From: Streptomyces albus subsp. chlorinus
Lineage (GTDB): Bacteria; Actinomycetota; Actinomycetes; Streptomycetales; Streptomycetaceae
Assembly: GCF_013302895.1 (NCBI RefSeq)
Contig: NZ_VJOK01000001.1
Coordinates: forward strand, 1,655,690-1,712,026
DNA length: 56,337 bases
Reading direction: 5' to 3'
This document shows positions 24,733 to 32,252 of this stretch, in pieces; position 1 is the stretch's first letter, and each line of letters starts with the position of its first letter. The notes under the pieces are model-generated. The model was not told where the DNA came from and searched no databases. It saw only the letters and a list, made by a program, of their open reading frames with translations. Made by a program: the position numbers and the translations under genes.

Positions 24733-25052
24733 GTCCCAAACTCGTACGCGCCGAGCACGACGCCACCAGCCGACGAGACCGGCCCTTGCGGATCACCGTG
24801 GACGGCGAGCCCGTCGACGGTATCCAGGGCCAGACGCTGGCCGGTCTGTTGCTCGCCTCCGGACGCCATGCCTGGCGCCACGGTCCCTCGGGGGCTCCGA
24901 GAGGGGTGTTCTGCGGGATCGGTGTCTGCTTCGACTGCCTGGTGACCGTCAATGAGGAGCGCGACGTACGTGCCTGCCGCCGTCGCGCAGCCGACGGGGA
25001 TGTGGTGACCACCCAGTCCCGTACCCCGCGCCAGGACGAGGAGCACACATGA
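24729..25052 (+). CDS. [2Fe-2S] subunit of the dehydrogenase (HcnA/LhpF-like)
   Basis: A 107-aa ferredoxin-like protein with the plant-type [2Fe-2S] cysteine pattern FCGIGVCFDCLVTV (Cys 62, 67, 70) and a fourth Cys at about 83 (VRACRRR). The N-terminal strand LRITVDGEPVDGIQGQTLAG is typical of the small HcnA/OoxX subunits of heterotrimeric amino-acid dehydrogenases, where the cluster relays electrons between two flavins. It is translationally coupled to the upstream dehydrogenase (ATGA overlap at 24729-24732). Its own stop overlaps another ATG (25049). Confidence 0.9.
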   Translation: MSPKLVRAEHDATSRRDRPLRITVDGEPVDGIQGQTLAGLLLASGRHAWRHGPSGAPRGVFCGIGVCFDCLVTVNEERDVRACRRRAADGDVVTTQSRTPRQDEEHT

Positions 25053-25258
25053 CAGCCCGGCGCGGAACGGCCGCGGGCAGCGGTCCGGCCGACAATCGGG
25101 CCGGCCGGACCGCCGCGCCCCGCTTTCCGCGAGTGCCCGCGAAGTCCGCTCTCACACCCGAACCCACTCACCAAGTGCCGGCACCGGCACCGGACTTCCG
25201 CCGGGGATCCACCCGGACAGCCGCGCCGAGGAGGAGCGATGAGCCCGAAGAGGAGTGA
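25049..25258 (+). CDS. Doubtful 69-aa ORF between dehydrogenase subunits
   Basis: The frame begins with an ATGA overlap on the stop of the [2Fe-2S] gene and ends 20 bp inside the next gene. The product (MTARRGTAAGSGPADN...RRSDEPEEE) is Pro/Arg/Ala-rich and looks disordered. By hand count about three quarters of its codons end in G or C, close to background and below the neighbours, so coding is unproven. It could be a spacer whose translation helps coupling to the next cistron. I do not recognise it. Confidence 0.25.
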   Translation: MTARRGTAAGSGPADNRAGRTAAPRFPRVPAKSALTPEPTHQVPAPAPDFRRGSTRTAAPRRSDEPEEE

Positions 25259-26831
25259 ACAGGCTAGGCGGCATGTCGCGGTCATCGGCGCGGGCCCCGC
25301 CGGTCTGTCGGCGGCGTACGCGGCGCTGGCAGCCGGTGCGTGCGTCACGCTGGTGGACTCGGCGGAGCAGCCCGGCGGACAGTACCACCGCATGCTGCCC
25401 GAGGCGTACGCCGCCCGGCGTCCTGAGCGGCTCCAGCACGGTTGGCGCGCGTTCGACCGGCGCCGCCACCAGGTGCTGGAACATCCGCGGTGCACCTGGC
25501 TGCCGGAGACATCGGTGTGGATGCTGGAGCGCCCGGACCCGGAACAGGCCCGGGAGCGTGGCGGGCCTCCGCGGGTGCACCTGGTGAGCGGCCCCGCTGA
25601 CGGCACGGGCCGCACCCGGTGCACGCTCGACGCGGACGCCCTGGTCCTCGCGGTCGGCGCCCACGACCGTGTACTTCCCTTTTCCGGCTGGGAGTTGCCC
25701 GGCGTGTTCACGGCTGGCGCGGCACAGGCGTTGGCCAAGGGTGAACGGGTGGCTGTCGGCGACCGCGTGGTGGTCGCGGGTTCCGGTCCCTTCCTGCTCC
25801 CGGTGGCCGCCTCCCTGCTGGAGGCCGGCTCGCGGGTGCTGGCGGTCCTGGAGGCCAACACACCGGTCACAGTGGCCCGTGGCTGGACGCGGCGCCCGTG
25901 GGAGCTGGCCGCACAGCCCGGCAAGACGGCCGAACTGGCCGAGTACACCGTCGCGCTGTCGCGCCATCGCGTCCCGTACCGGATGGGCCGGGCAGTGGTG
26001 GAAGCCCGCGGTGAGGGGCGGGTGGAGGAGGTCGTCACAGCCCGCCTCCGCGCGGACTGGTCGGTGGTTCCCGGTACGGAGCACACGGTGGCCGTGGACG
26101 CCGTGTGTGTCAGCCACGGTTTCAGCCCCCAGTTGGAACTGCCGGTCGCGGCGGGCTGCGCACTGGGGAGGCGGCAGGCTTCCCCCTCCGAGATCTCCGG
26201 CCACCCCGGAGCCTCGTCCCCGGCCCCTTCCCCCACAAACGAGTTCGTTCTCGTCGACGACGGGCAGCGGACGAGCGTGGCTGGAGTGTTCGCCGCCGGG
26301 GAGATCACCGGCATCGCCGGTGCCCCGGCCGCGCGAGCCGAGGGAGCCGTCGCCGGATGGACGGCCGCCGGTGGTGCCCCCTCGGCGCGAGCGCTGCGCA
26401 CGCTGCTCCGCAGCCGGGACCAGGGACGTGCGTTCGCCGAGCGGCTCGCCAGGGCGCACCCGGTCGGCGAGGCGTGGCCCGGATGGCTCCGGCCGGAGAC
26501 AGTGGTGTGCCGCTGCGAGGAAACCGACTACGGCTCGTTGTGTGCGGCACTCACCGACCGGGCGGGTGCCGATCCGCGGGTGGTGAAGCTCAACACCCGC
26601 GCCGGGCTCGGGCCGTGCCAGGGCCGGATCTGCGGACCCACTGTCGCGGAACTCACCGGACGGTTCGGTGGACCTCAGCGCCAGGTGCGCGACTCCACCG
26701 GTCGACCGGTCGAGGGCCTGGCCCAGGCCGCCCCGCACCGCAGACCCATCGCCCAGCCGGTACGGCTCGGCGAGCTGGCCGCCTCCCCGATGCCCCTCGA
26801 AGACCACCCGCCTCGCCAGTCACACCCCTGA
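25239..26831 (+). CDS. NAD(P)/FAD-dependent oxidoreductase subunit with C-terminal BFD-like [2Fe-2S] (HcnB/LhpE-like)
   Basis: 530 aa. The N-terminal FAD-binding motif is VAVIGAGPAGLSAAYAALAA (about 14-33), followed by PGGQYHRMLPE. VLAVGAHDRVLPFSGWELPG and the second Rossmann motif VVVAGSGPFLLPVAASLLEA follow, then VAGVFAAGEITGIAGAPAA. The C-terminal domain has the BFD/sarcosine-oxidase-alpha-like cysteines VCRCEETDYG (Cys 424, 426) and GLGPCQGRICGP (Cys 460, 465). It is the large partner of the preceding two proteins, passing electrons on to the respiratory chain. The 65 residues after the cluster are a Pro/Arg-rich tail. ATG 25239 is preceded by GAGGAGCG. After this gene the operon is interrupted by 370 bp plus an IS element. 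Confidence 0.9.
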   Translation: MSPKRSEQARRHVAVIGAGPAGLSAAYAALAAGACVTLVDSAEQPGGQYHRMLPEAYAARRPERLQHGWRAFDRRRHQVLEHPRCTWLPETSVWMLERPDPEQARERGGPPRVHLVSGPADGTGRTRCTLDADALVLAVGAHDRVLPFSGWELPGVFTAGAAQALAKGERVAVGDRVVVAGSGPFLLPVAASLLEAGSRVLAVLEANTPVTVARGWTRRPWELAAQPGKTAELAEYTVALSRHRVPYRMGRAVVEARGEGRVEEVVTARLRADWSVVPGTEHTVAVDAVCVSHGFSPQLELPVAAGCALGRRQASPSEISGHPGASSPAPSPTNEFVLVDDGQRTSVAGVFAAGEITGIAGAPAARAEGAVAGWTAAGGAPSARALRTLLRSRDQGRAFAERLARAHPVGEAWPGWLRPETVVCRCEETDYGSLCAALTDRAGADPRVVKLNTRAGLGPCQGRICGPTVAELTGRFGGPQRQVRDSTGRPVEGLAQAAPHRRPIAQPVRLGELAASPMPLEDHPPRQSHP

Positions 26832-27204
26832 CGCCGACGACCGCACGACACCTCTCCCCGACCCGCCCCCGAGCACGCCTACCACGCGTCCCTCCCTGAG
26901 ACCGACTTTCCTCGCACCGACTTTCCTCGCACCGACCTTCCTCGCACCGACCCTCCCGACGCCGACATTCCCTGGCATCGGACGCCCGAGGGCGAACGCC
27001 CTGACACCGGACGCCCAGGGCAGCGGACGCATGGCACACGGACGCCCGGAGAGCCGGACATCCAGGGACCGGAGCCCCGAAGACCGGCACCCCTCCGCAT
27101 CAATCCCCTCCTCCGACGACTTCCGCACCAACAAGCCCGCACATGCCCCCATGGCATGCCCGCCTACCCGCAGGATTCCGGATGCCGCCATGCGGTGCCC
27201 CCGT
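26832..27204. other. 373-bp gap left of the IS element
   Basis: No gene with coding bias. At 26901-26945 the 15-bp unit ACCGACTTTCCTCGC occurs three times (the third copy with one change), followed by decayed copies to about 26975. The rest is Pro/Arg-type low complexity. In hydroxyproline operons the next cistron normally follows closely, so this region is probably non-functional spacer or decayed sequence beside the insertion. Confidence 0.5.
26901..26945. repeat. 15-bp tandem repeat, three copies
   Basis: ACCGACTTTCCTCGC at 26901-26915 and 26916-26930, and ACCGACCTTCCTCGC at 26931-26945, with degenerate continuation. It lies between the last dehydrogenase gene and the IS element. Confidence 0.8.
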
Positions 27205-27216
27205 TATGTTTTTCGT
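27205..27216 (+). repeat. Left (sub)terminal inverted repeat of IS110-type element
   Basis: TATGTTTTTCGT, the exact reverse complement of 28664-28675. It is embedded in GGTGCCCCCGT...GTGG. Confidence 0.8.
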
Positions 27217-27461
27217 GGTCCTGCAAGAGGGCCGCTGGCCTCCGGGCCCGGTATGACTGTTGCCCCCTGTCGCAGGGATGACCTGGGGGGTGGTGTCACC
27301 GGGTCCGAGGGGTGCCGTCGGAGACGCTGATCAGAGGTCCGACCACCGCTCGGCCGGGCGCAATGCCCGGCTGCTCGCGGGCGGCAGGTCTGCATAACGT
27401 GGCTGCGCGAGAACGGCTCCCGACCTCGGGGCCGGCACGCGTCGACACATGTGGGGGCACG
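27217..27461 (+). ncRNA. Candidate bridge RNA region in IS left end
   Basis: 245 nt of non-coding sequence between the left repeat and the transposase start, where IS110-subgroup elements encode the bridge RNA that pairs with target and donor DNA. A clear hairpin is GCCGGGC (27353-27359) with loop GCAAT and GCCCGGC (27365-27371). Further G/C-rich self-complementary stretches lie at 27228-27250 and 27270-27310. The exact RNA ends and guide loops cannot be placed by eye. Confidence 0.45.
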
Positions 27462-28664
27462 GTGATCAGCATCGACGGGGTGGGCGTCTTCCTGGGACTG
27501 GACGTCGGCAAGCACGCGCATCACGGCCACGGTCTCACCCCGGCAGGAAAGACAGTCTTCGACAAGCCGCTGCCGAACACCGAACCGAAGCTGCGGGCGG
27601 TCTTCGACAAACTCAAGGCCAAGTTCGGCACGGTCCTCGTGGTCGTTGACCAGCCCGCCTCCATCGGCGCCCTCCCGCTCACGGTTGCCCGGGACGCCGG
27701 CTGCCAGGTCGCCTACCTGCCCGGACTGGCGATGCGGCGGATCGCCGACCTCTACCCCGGCGAGGCGAAGACCGACGCGAAGGACGCCACCGTCATCGCG
27801 GACGCCGCCCGCACCATGCCCCACACCCTGCGCACCCTCGACCTGGCCGACGAGGTCACCGCCGAGCTGACCACGCTGGCCGGCTTCGACCAGGACCTTG
27901 CCGGCGAGGCGACCCGCACCTCCAACCGCATCCGCGGCCTGCTCACCCAGTTCCACCCCAGCCTGGAGCGGGTCCTCGGCCCGCGTCTGGACCACCGGGC
28001 CGTCACCTGGCTCCTCGAGCGTTACGGATCCCCCCGAGCGCTCCGCGAAGCAGGGCGCCGCAGGCTGGTCGAGGTCGTCCGCCCGAGAGCCCCGCGCATG
28101 GCCGAGCGACTGGTCGACGACATCTTCGCCGCACTCGACGAACAGACCGTCACCGTCCCCGGCACCGGCACCCTCGATGTCATCGTGCCGTCACTGGCCA
28201 AGTCGCTGGCCGCCGTCCACGAACAACGCCGAGCCCTGGAAGCCCGGATCGAGGCCCTGCTGGAGGCCCACCCTCTTTCCCAGGTCCTGACCTCGATGCC
28301 CGGCATCGGCGTCAGGACCGCCGCAGTCCTCCTGACCACCGTCGGCGACGGCAGCTCTTTCCCGAGCGCCGCCCACCTGGCCTCCTACGCCGGCCTGGCC
28401 CCGGCGACCCGCCAGTCGGGAACCTCGGTCCATGGTGAGCACGCCCCCAGAGGCGGGAACCGGCAGCTCAAGCGGGCGATGTTCCTCTCCGCGTTCGCAG
28501 CCCTCCACGATCCCGCCTCCCGCACCTGCTACGACCGCTGCCGAGCCCGCGGCAAAACCCACACCCAAGCCCTCCTCCGCCTCGCCCGCCACCGCATCAG
28601 CGTCCTGTTCGCCATGCTCCGCGACCGAACCCTCTACGAACCCAGAACCCCACGCCTCACTTGA
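27462..28664 (+). CDS. IS110-family transposase (DEDD recombinase)
   Basis: 400 aa from GTG 27462, with GGGGG 5 nt upstream. The N-terminal RuvC-like DEDD domain starts FLGLDVGKHAHHGHGL and continues with LVVVDQPASIGALPL and LYPGEAKTDAKDATVIADAA, carrying the acidic catalytic residues. The C-terminal transposase domain has LTSMPGIGVRTAAVLLTTVG, SYAGLAPATRQSGTSVHG (including the conserved Ser) and GNRQLKRAMFLSAFAALHDP. The length is typical and no frameshift is seen, so the element may still be active. The upstream in-frame extension to 27312 is non-coding left-end sequence. Confidence 0.96.
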   Translation: MISIDGVGVFLGLDVGKHAHHGHGLTPAGKTVFDKPLPNTEPKLRAVFDKLKAKFGTVLVVVDQPASIGALPLTVARDAGCQVAYLPGLAMRRIADLYPGEAKTDAKDATVIADAARTMPHTLRTLDLADEVTAELTTLAGFDQDLAGEATRTSNRIRGLLTQFHPSLERVLGPRLDHRAVTWLLERYGSPRALREAGRRRLVEVVRPRAPRMAERLVDDIFAALDEQTVTVPGTGTLDVIVPSLAKSLAAVHEQRRALEARIEALLEAHPLSQVLTSMPGIGVRTAAVLLTTVGDGSSFPSAAHLASYAGLAPATRQSGTSVHGEHAPRGGNRQLKRAMFLSAFAALHDPASRTCYDRCRARGKTHTQALLRLARHRISVLFAMLRDRTLYEPRTPRLT

Positions 28665-28675
28665 CGAAAAACATA
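28664..28675 (-). repeat. Right (sub)terminal inverted repeat of IS110-type element
   Basis: ACGAAAAACATA, overlapping the last base of the transposase stop codon and perfectly inverted relative to 27205-27216. Confidence 0.8.
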
Positions 28676-28749
28676 GAGGCACCCCCCCGCCGCGCCGTCC
28701 GCCCCACCCACCCCCTCACCCTCATCGACCCCGAACAGGAGCGCAGTTC

Positions 28750-29691
28750 ATGAGCGAGAGCAAGCAGACACCCCATGGCCTCGGTGGCGTCGTCGTGGCG
28801 ACCGCGTTGCCGTACTACGAGGACGCCTCCGCGCCGGCGGGGCTGGCCGTGGACCTGGACCGCTACGCCGAGCACTGCGGCTGGCTGGTGGACAACGGCT
28901 GCCACGGTGTCGGGCCGAACGGGTCACTGGGCGAGTACTCGTCGCTGACGGACGAGGAGCGCCGCAGCGTGGCCCGTACCGCGATCGAGGCGGTGGGCGA
29001 CAGGGGGACGGTGATCGTCGGCGTGCACGGTGTCGGCTCCCACCAGGCGCGGTACTGGGCCGAGGTCGCCGCCGAGGACGGCGCCAACGGGGTGCTGTGC
29101 CTGCCTCCGACGATGTACCGCGCCAACAAGGGCGAAATACTGACACATTTCACGGCAGTGGCCTCGGTCGGTCTTCCGGTGATGGTCTACAACAACCCCA
29201 TCGACACCAAGGTGGACCTCACTCCGGAGCTGGTCGCGGAGATCGCGCAGATCGACAACGTCGTCGCGATCAAGGAGTTCTCGGGTGACGTACGCCGGGT
29301 GCTGGAAATCAAGGAGCGGACCGCCGGCACGGGGCTGGAAGTGATCAGCGGCGCCGACGACGTGGTGCTGGAGAGCCTGTTGATGGGTGCGACCGGCTGG
29401 TTCGCCGGGTTCCCGAACGTCTTCCCCGCCGAGTCGGCCCGGCTGTTCGAACTGGCGAAGGCGGGCAAACTGGCGGAGGCGCGGGAGCTGTACGAGCCGC
29501 TGGTGGCGGCCTTCCGGTGGGATTCACGTACCGAGTTCGTACAGGCGATCAAGCTGGGCATGGAGCGGGTCGGCCGGTTCGGCGGTCCGTGCCGCCCGCC
29601 GCGCGGCCCGCTGAGCGAGGCCATGCGAAAGCAGGTCGAGGCCGACATGGCGCGTGCGATCGCCGCCCTCGAAGAACGGGCGGCCTCCTGA
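28750..29691 (+). CDS. DHDPS-family enzyme, probable pyrroline-4-hydroxy-2-carboxylate deaminase
   Basis: A 313-aa (beta/alpha)8 enzyme of the dihydrodipicolinate-synthase/N-acetylneuraminate-lyase superfamily. The Schiff-base Lys is about 175 in VVAIKEFSGD and the Tyr about 147 in VMVYNNP. The substrate loop GVGPNGSLGEYSSLT replaces the GTTGE motif of true DapA. Beside a hydroxyproline epimerase and a semialdehyde dehydrogenase it most likely converts pyrroline-4-hydroxy-2-carboxylate to 2-oxoglutarate semialdehyde plus ammonia (the LhpC/HypD step). AGGAG lies 9 nt before the ATG. It is the first gene after the IS element, whose right end is only about 75 bp upstream. The stop and the next start share one base (TGATG). 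Confidence 0.86.
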   Translation: MSESKQTPHGLGGVVVATALPYYEDASAPAGLAVDLDRYAEHCGWLVDNGCHGVGPNGSLGEYSSLTDEERRSVARTAIEAVGDRGTVIVGVHGVGSHQARYWAEVAAEDGANGVLCLPPTMYRANKGEILTHFTAVASVGLPVMVYNNPIDTKVDLTPELVAEIAQIDNVVAIKEFSGDVRRVLEIKERTAGTGLEVISGADDVVLESLLMGATGWFAGFPNVFPAESARLFELAKAGKLAEARELYEPLVAAFRWDSRTEFVQAIKLGMERVGRFGGPCRPPRGPLSEAMRKQVEADMARAIAALEERAAS

Positions 29692-30692
29692 TGCGCTCGG
29701 TTCGGACACTCAGCGCCGTCGACTCGCACACCGAGGGCATGCCCACGCGTGTGGTGACCGGTGGGGTGGCACCCGTCCCGGGCTCCACGATGGCCGAGCG
29801 GCGCCGCTACGCCGTCGAGTACCTGGACGAGCTGCGCCGGTTCCTGGTGGACGAGCCGCGCGGGCACCCCGCGATGAGCGGCGCGCTCCTCCAGCCGCCC
29901 ACGCGCCCCGACGCCGACTGGGGTGTGCTCTACATCGAGGTCAGCGGCTTCCTGCCGATGTGCGGGCACGGCACCATCGGTGTCGCGACCGTGCTGGTGG
30001 AGACGGGCATGGTGGAGGTGACCGAGCCCGAGACGTCCGTACGGCTGGACACGCCGGCCGGGCTGGTGGAGGCGCGGGTCACCGTGCGGGACGGGATGGC
30101 CGAGAAGGTGACCCTGCGGAACGTGGACGCGTTCGCACTGGAGCTGGGGGCTTCCGTCTCCGTTCCTGGGCTGGGCGAGGTCGCCTATGACATGGCGTAC
30201 GGCGGCAACTTCTACGCCATCGTCGAGCTCGGTCAGGTCGGCCTGCCGTTCGACAGGGCGCGCAAGGACGAGATCCTGGCGGCGGGGTTGTCGATCATGC
30301 GGGCGGTCAACGAGCAGAACCGCCCGGTGCACCCGGTCGATCCGCTGATCGGCGGTTGCAAGCATGTGCAGTTCCTCGCTCCGGGCTCGGACGGGCGCCA
30401 CTCGCGGAACGCCATGGCGATCCATCCCGGCTGGTTCGACCGGTCGCCCTGCGGGACCGGTACCTCGGCGCGGATGGCGCAGTTGCACGCGCGCGGTGAG
30501 CTGCCCCTGCACACGGAGTTCGTGAACGAGTCGTTCATCGGCACGCGCTTCGTGGGGCGGCTGCTGGAGACCGTGGAGGTCGGCGGGCTGCCCGGTGTGG
30601 TGCCCGAGTTCTCGGGGAGGGCGTGGATCACAGGCACGGCGAACTACCTGCTGGATCCGCGCGATCCCTTTCCCCATGGCTTTGTGCTGTAG
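29691..30692 (+). CDS. 4-hydroxyproline 2-epimerase (proline-racemase family)
   Basis: 333 aa with both catalytic cysteines of the family: Cys about 91 in FLPMCGHGTIGVAT and Cys about 254 in RSPCGTGTSARMA. A Cys at each position marks racemases/epimerases; trans-3-hydroxyproline dehydratases have Thr or Ser at one of them. The start VDSHTEGMPTRVV and the segment GGNFYAIVELGQVGL are also typical. The length of 333 matches hydroxyproline epimerases. The reaction is trans-4-hydroxy-L-proline to cis-4-hydroxy-D-proline in the cytoplasm, the entry step of the pathway. It is coupled to the deaminase gene by a 1-nt overlap. Confidence 0.92.
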   Translation: MRSVRTLSAVDSHTEGMPTRVVTGGVAPVPGSTMAERRRYAVEYLDELRRFLVDEPRGHPAMSGALLQPPTRPDADWGVLYIEVSGFLPMCGHGTIGVATVLVETGMVEVTEPETSVRLDTPAGLVEARVTVRDGMAEKVTLRNVDAFALELGASVSVPGLGEVAYDMAYGGNFYAIVELGQVGLPFDRARKDEILAAGLSIMRAVNEQNRPVHPVDPLIGGCKHVQFLAPGSDGRHSRNAMAIHPGWFDRSPCGTGTSARMAQLHARGELPLHTEFVNESFIGTRFVGRLLETVEVGGLPGVVPEFSGRAWITGTANYLLDPRDPFPHGFVL

Positions 30693-30713
30693 GCCGAACT
30701 GGAGGGGCCCCTC

Positions 30714-32252
30714 ATGTCCCGTGTCACCTCTGTAAGACCCCCTGGACCATCTCCCGCGCCCGCCGGGCTGTTCACCAGCTCGGGCATCTTCCGCCGCAAG
30801 CCCGTCGACTCCTCGGAGGAGGAGACCTCGGGCGGGCTGCGGCGGACGATGGGCCTGTGGCAGTTGGTCGCGCTGAGCCTCGGCGGGCTGGTCGGCGCCG
30901 GTGTCTTCTCGCTGGCCGGCGTCGTCGCCCACGAGGACGCCGGCCCGGCGGTGATGGTCTCGTTCCTCATCGCGATCGTCGCCAGTGGCGCGGCCGCGCT
31001 GTGCTACGCCGAGTTCGCCGGCATGATCCCGAAGGCCGGTTCCGCCTACACCTACGCATACGCCTCGCTGGGGGAGGTCATCGGCTGGGCGATCGGCTGG
31101 GACCTGCTGCTGGAGTACACCGCGATCGTGGCGGTGGTGGCCATCGCCGTCTCCGGCTACTTCGCCTACATACTGGAGCAGATCGGCATCGACCTGCCGA
31201 GCTGGATGCTCGGAGCACCGGGTACCGGTTCCGGGCACAAGGTGGATGTGTTCGCGGCCCTGCTGTGCCTGCTGCTGGCGTTCGTCCTCTCGCGCGGCAC
31301 CAAGGAGGCCGCTCGGTTCGAGACGGTGCTGGTGGCGGTGAAGCTCGGCATCGTCGCGCTGGTGGTGGCCGCGGGCGCCTTCCACATCTCCGCCGGCAAC
31401 TTCTCCCCTTTCCTGCCGTTCGGGATCGGGGGCGCGTTCACGGGCGCTGCCACGGCGTTCTTCGCCGTCTACGGGTACGACGCGATGAGTGCGGCGGCGG
31501 AGGAGAGCGCCGAGGCGAAGAAGCTGCTGCCGAAGGCCATCGTCATCTCGCTCGCCATCGCCGCCGTCGTCTACCTGCTGGTGTGCGTGGTGCTGCTGGG
31601 CATGCAGGACTACCGGCACATCGACACCTCCAGCCCCTTCTCCAGCGCGCTGGAGTCGGTGGGGCTCGGCGCGCTCGGACTGGTGGTCGCGGTCGGTGCG
31701 GTGATCGGGGTGACGACCTCCGCGTTCGCCAACATGCTCGCCGTCTCGCGGGTGTGGTACTCGATGAGCCGGGACGGGCTGCTGCCCCGCTACTTCGCCC
31801 GCAACCATCCCCGCCGGCATGTGCCGACCCGGGTGATCTGGCCGGTCGGCGTCGGGTCGGCCCTGATCGCCGGGTTCCTGCCGATCAGGGAGGCCGCGGA
31901 CCTGACCAACATCGGCATCCTGGTGGCGTTCATCGTGGTGGCCGTCGCGATCGTGGTGCTGCGCCGGACCCGCCCCGACCTGCCCCGCGCGTTCCGGACC
32001 CCGCTGGTGCCGCTGGTGCCGGCGATCGGGGTGGCCTTCTCCTGCTGGTTGATAGCCAACCTCGACCCGGTGACCTGGCTGCGGTTCGCCGTCTGGATGG
32101 CCCTCGGCATGGTGGTCTACGGACTGTTCGGCTTCCGCAACTCGGCGGAGCACCGCCGCACGCCTCTCCCGTCCGACCGACCGTCCGCCGAAGCGAAGGA
32201 CGACCCACCGCACATCACCACGGACAGCAAGGACACACCTGCCGATGAGTAA
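30714..32252 (+). CDS. APC-family amino-acid permease (probable hydroxyproline importer)
   Basis: 512 aa with about 12 hydrophobic segments and a 45-residue cytoplasmic N-terminus. The first helix has SLGGLVGAGVFSLAGVVA (the unwound GxG motif of APC transporters). IPKAGSAYTYAYASLGEVIG and FFAVYGYDAMSAAAEESAEA are family blocks of the CAT/YfnA branch. TTSAFANMLAVSRVWYSMSRDGLL is also typical. GGAGGGG lies about 6 nt before the ATG. It is flanked by the epimerase and the semialdehyde dehydrogenase, so hydroxyproline (or D-hydroxyproline) is the likely substrate. It overlaps the next gene by 8 nt. The C-terminal 35 residues are hydrophilic. Confidence 0.9.
   Translation: MSRVTSVRPPGPSPAPAGLFTSSGIFRRKPVDSSEEETSGGLRRTMGLWQLVALSLGGLVGAGVFSLAGVVAHEDAGPAVMVSFLIAIVASGAAALCYAEFAGMIPKAGSAYTYAYASLGEVIGWAIGWDLLLEYTAIVAVVAIAVSGYFAYILEQIGIDLPSWMLGAPGTGSGHKVDVFAALLCLLLAFVLSRGTKEAARFETVLVAVKLGIVALVVAAGAFHISAGNFSPFLPFGIGGAFTGAATAFFAVYGYDAMSAAAEESAEAKKLLPKAIVISLAIAAVVYLLVCVVLLGMQDYRHIDTSSPFSSALESVGLGALGLVVAVGAVIGVTTSAFANMLAVSRVWYSMSRDGLLPRYFARNHPRRHVPTRVIWPVGVGSALIAGFLPIREAADLTNIGILVAFIVVAVAIVVLRRTRPDLPRAFRTPLVPLVPAIGVAFSCWLIANLDPVTWLRFAVWMALGMVVYGLFGFRNSAEHRRTPLPSDRPSAEAKDDPPHITTDSKDTPADE

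Larger units (their letters stand above)
27205..28675 (+). mobile_element. IS110-family insertion sequence
   Basis: An element of about 1.47 kb, bounded here by the perfect 12-bp inverted repeat TATGTTTTTCGT (27205-27216) / ACGAAAAACATA (28664-28675). The true ends may lie a few bases outside, in GGTGCCCCC on the left and GGCACCCCC on the right. It holds one DEDD transposase gene, about 245 bp of non-coding left end and only about 11 bp after the stop. In the IS110 family a long left non-coding end is the IS110-subgroup layout, where the bridge RNA is encoded. It lies within, and in the same direction as, the hydroxyproline operon. Confidence 0.85.

Noticed and set aside
25049..25238. Frameshift joining the 69-aa ORF to the FAD protein
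   Set aside because: The FAD protein has its own start with GAGGAGCG and a complete N-terminal Rossmann motif; nothing of the fold is missing.
27312..27461. Upstream extension of the transposase frame
   Set aside because: The sequence is non-coding left end; the GTG at 27462 with GGGGG upstream gives a 400-residue protein of standard length.
30623..32248. Second long plus-strand frame over the permease
   Set aside because: It is Gly/Arg/Pro-rich without hydrophobic segments; the overlapping 512-aa frame is an evident APC permease.
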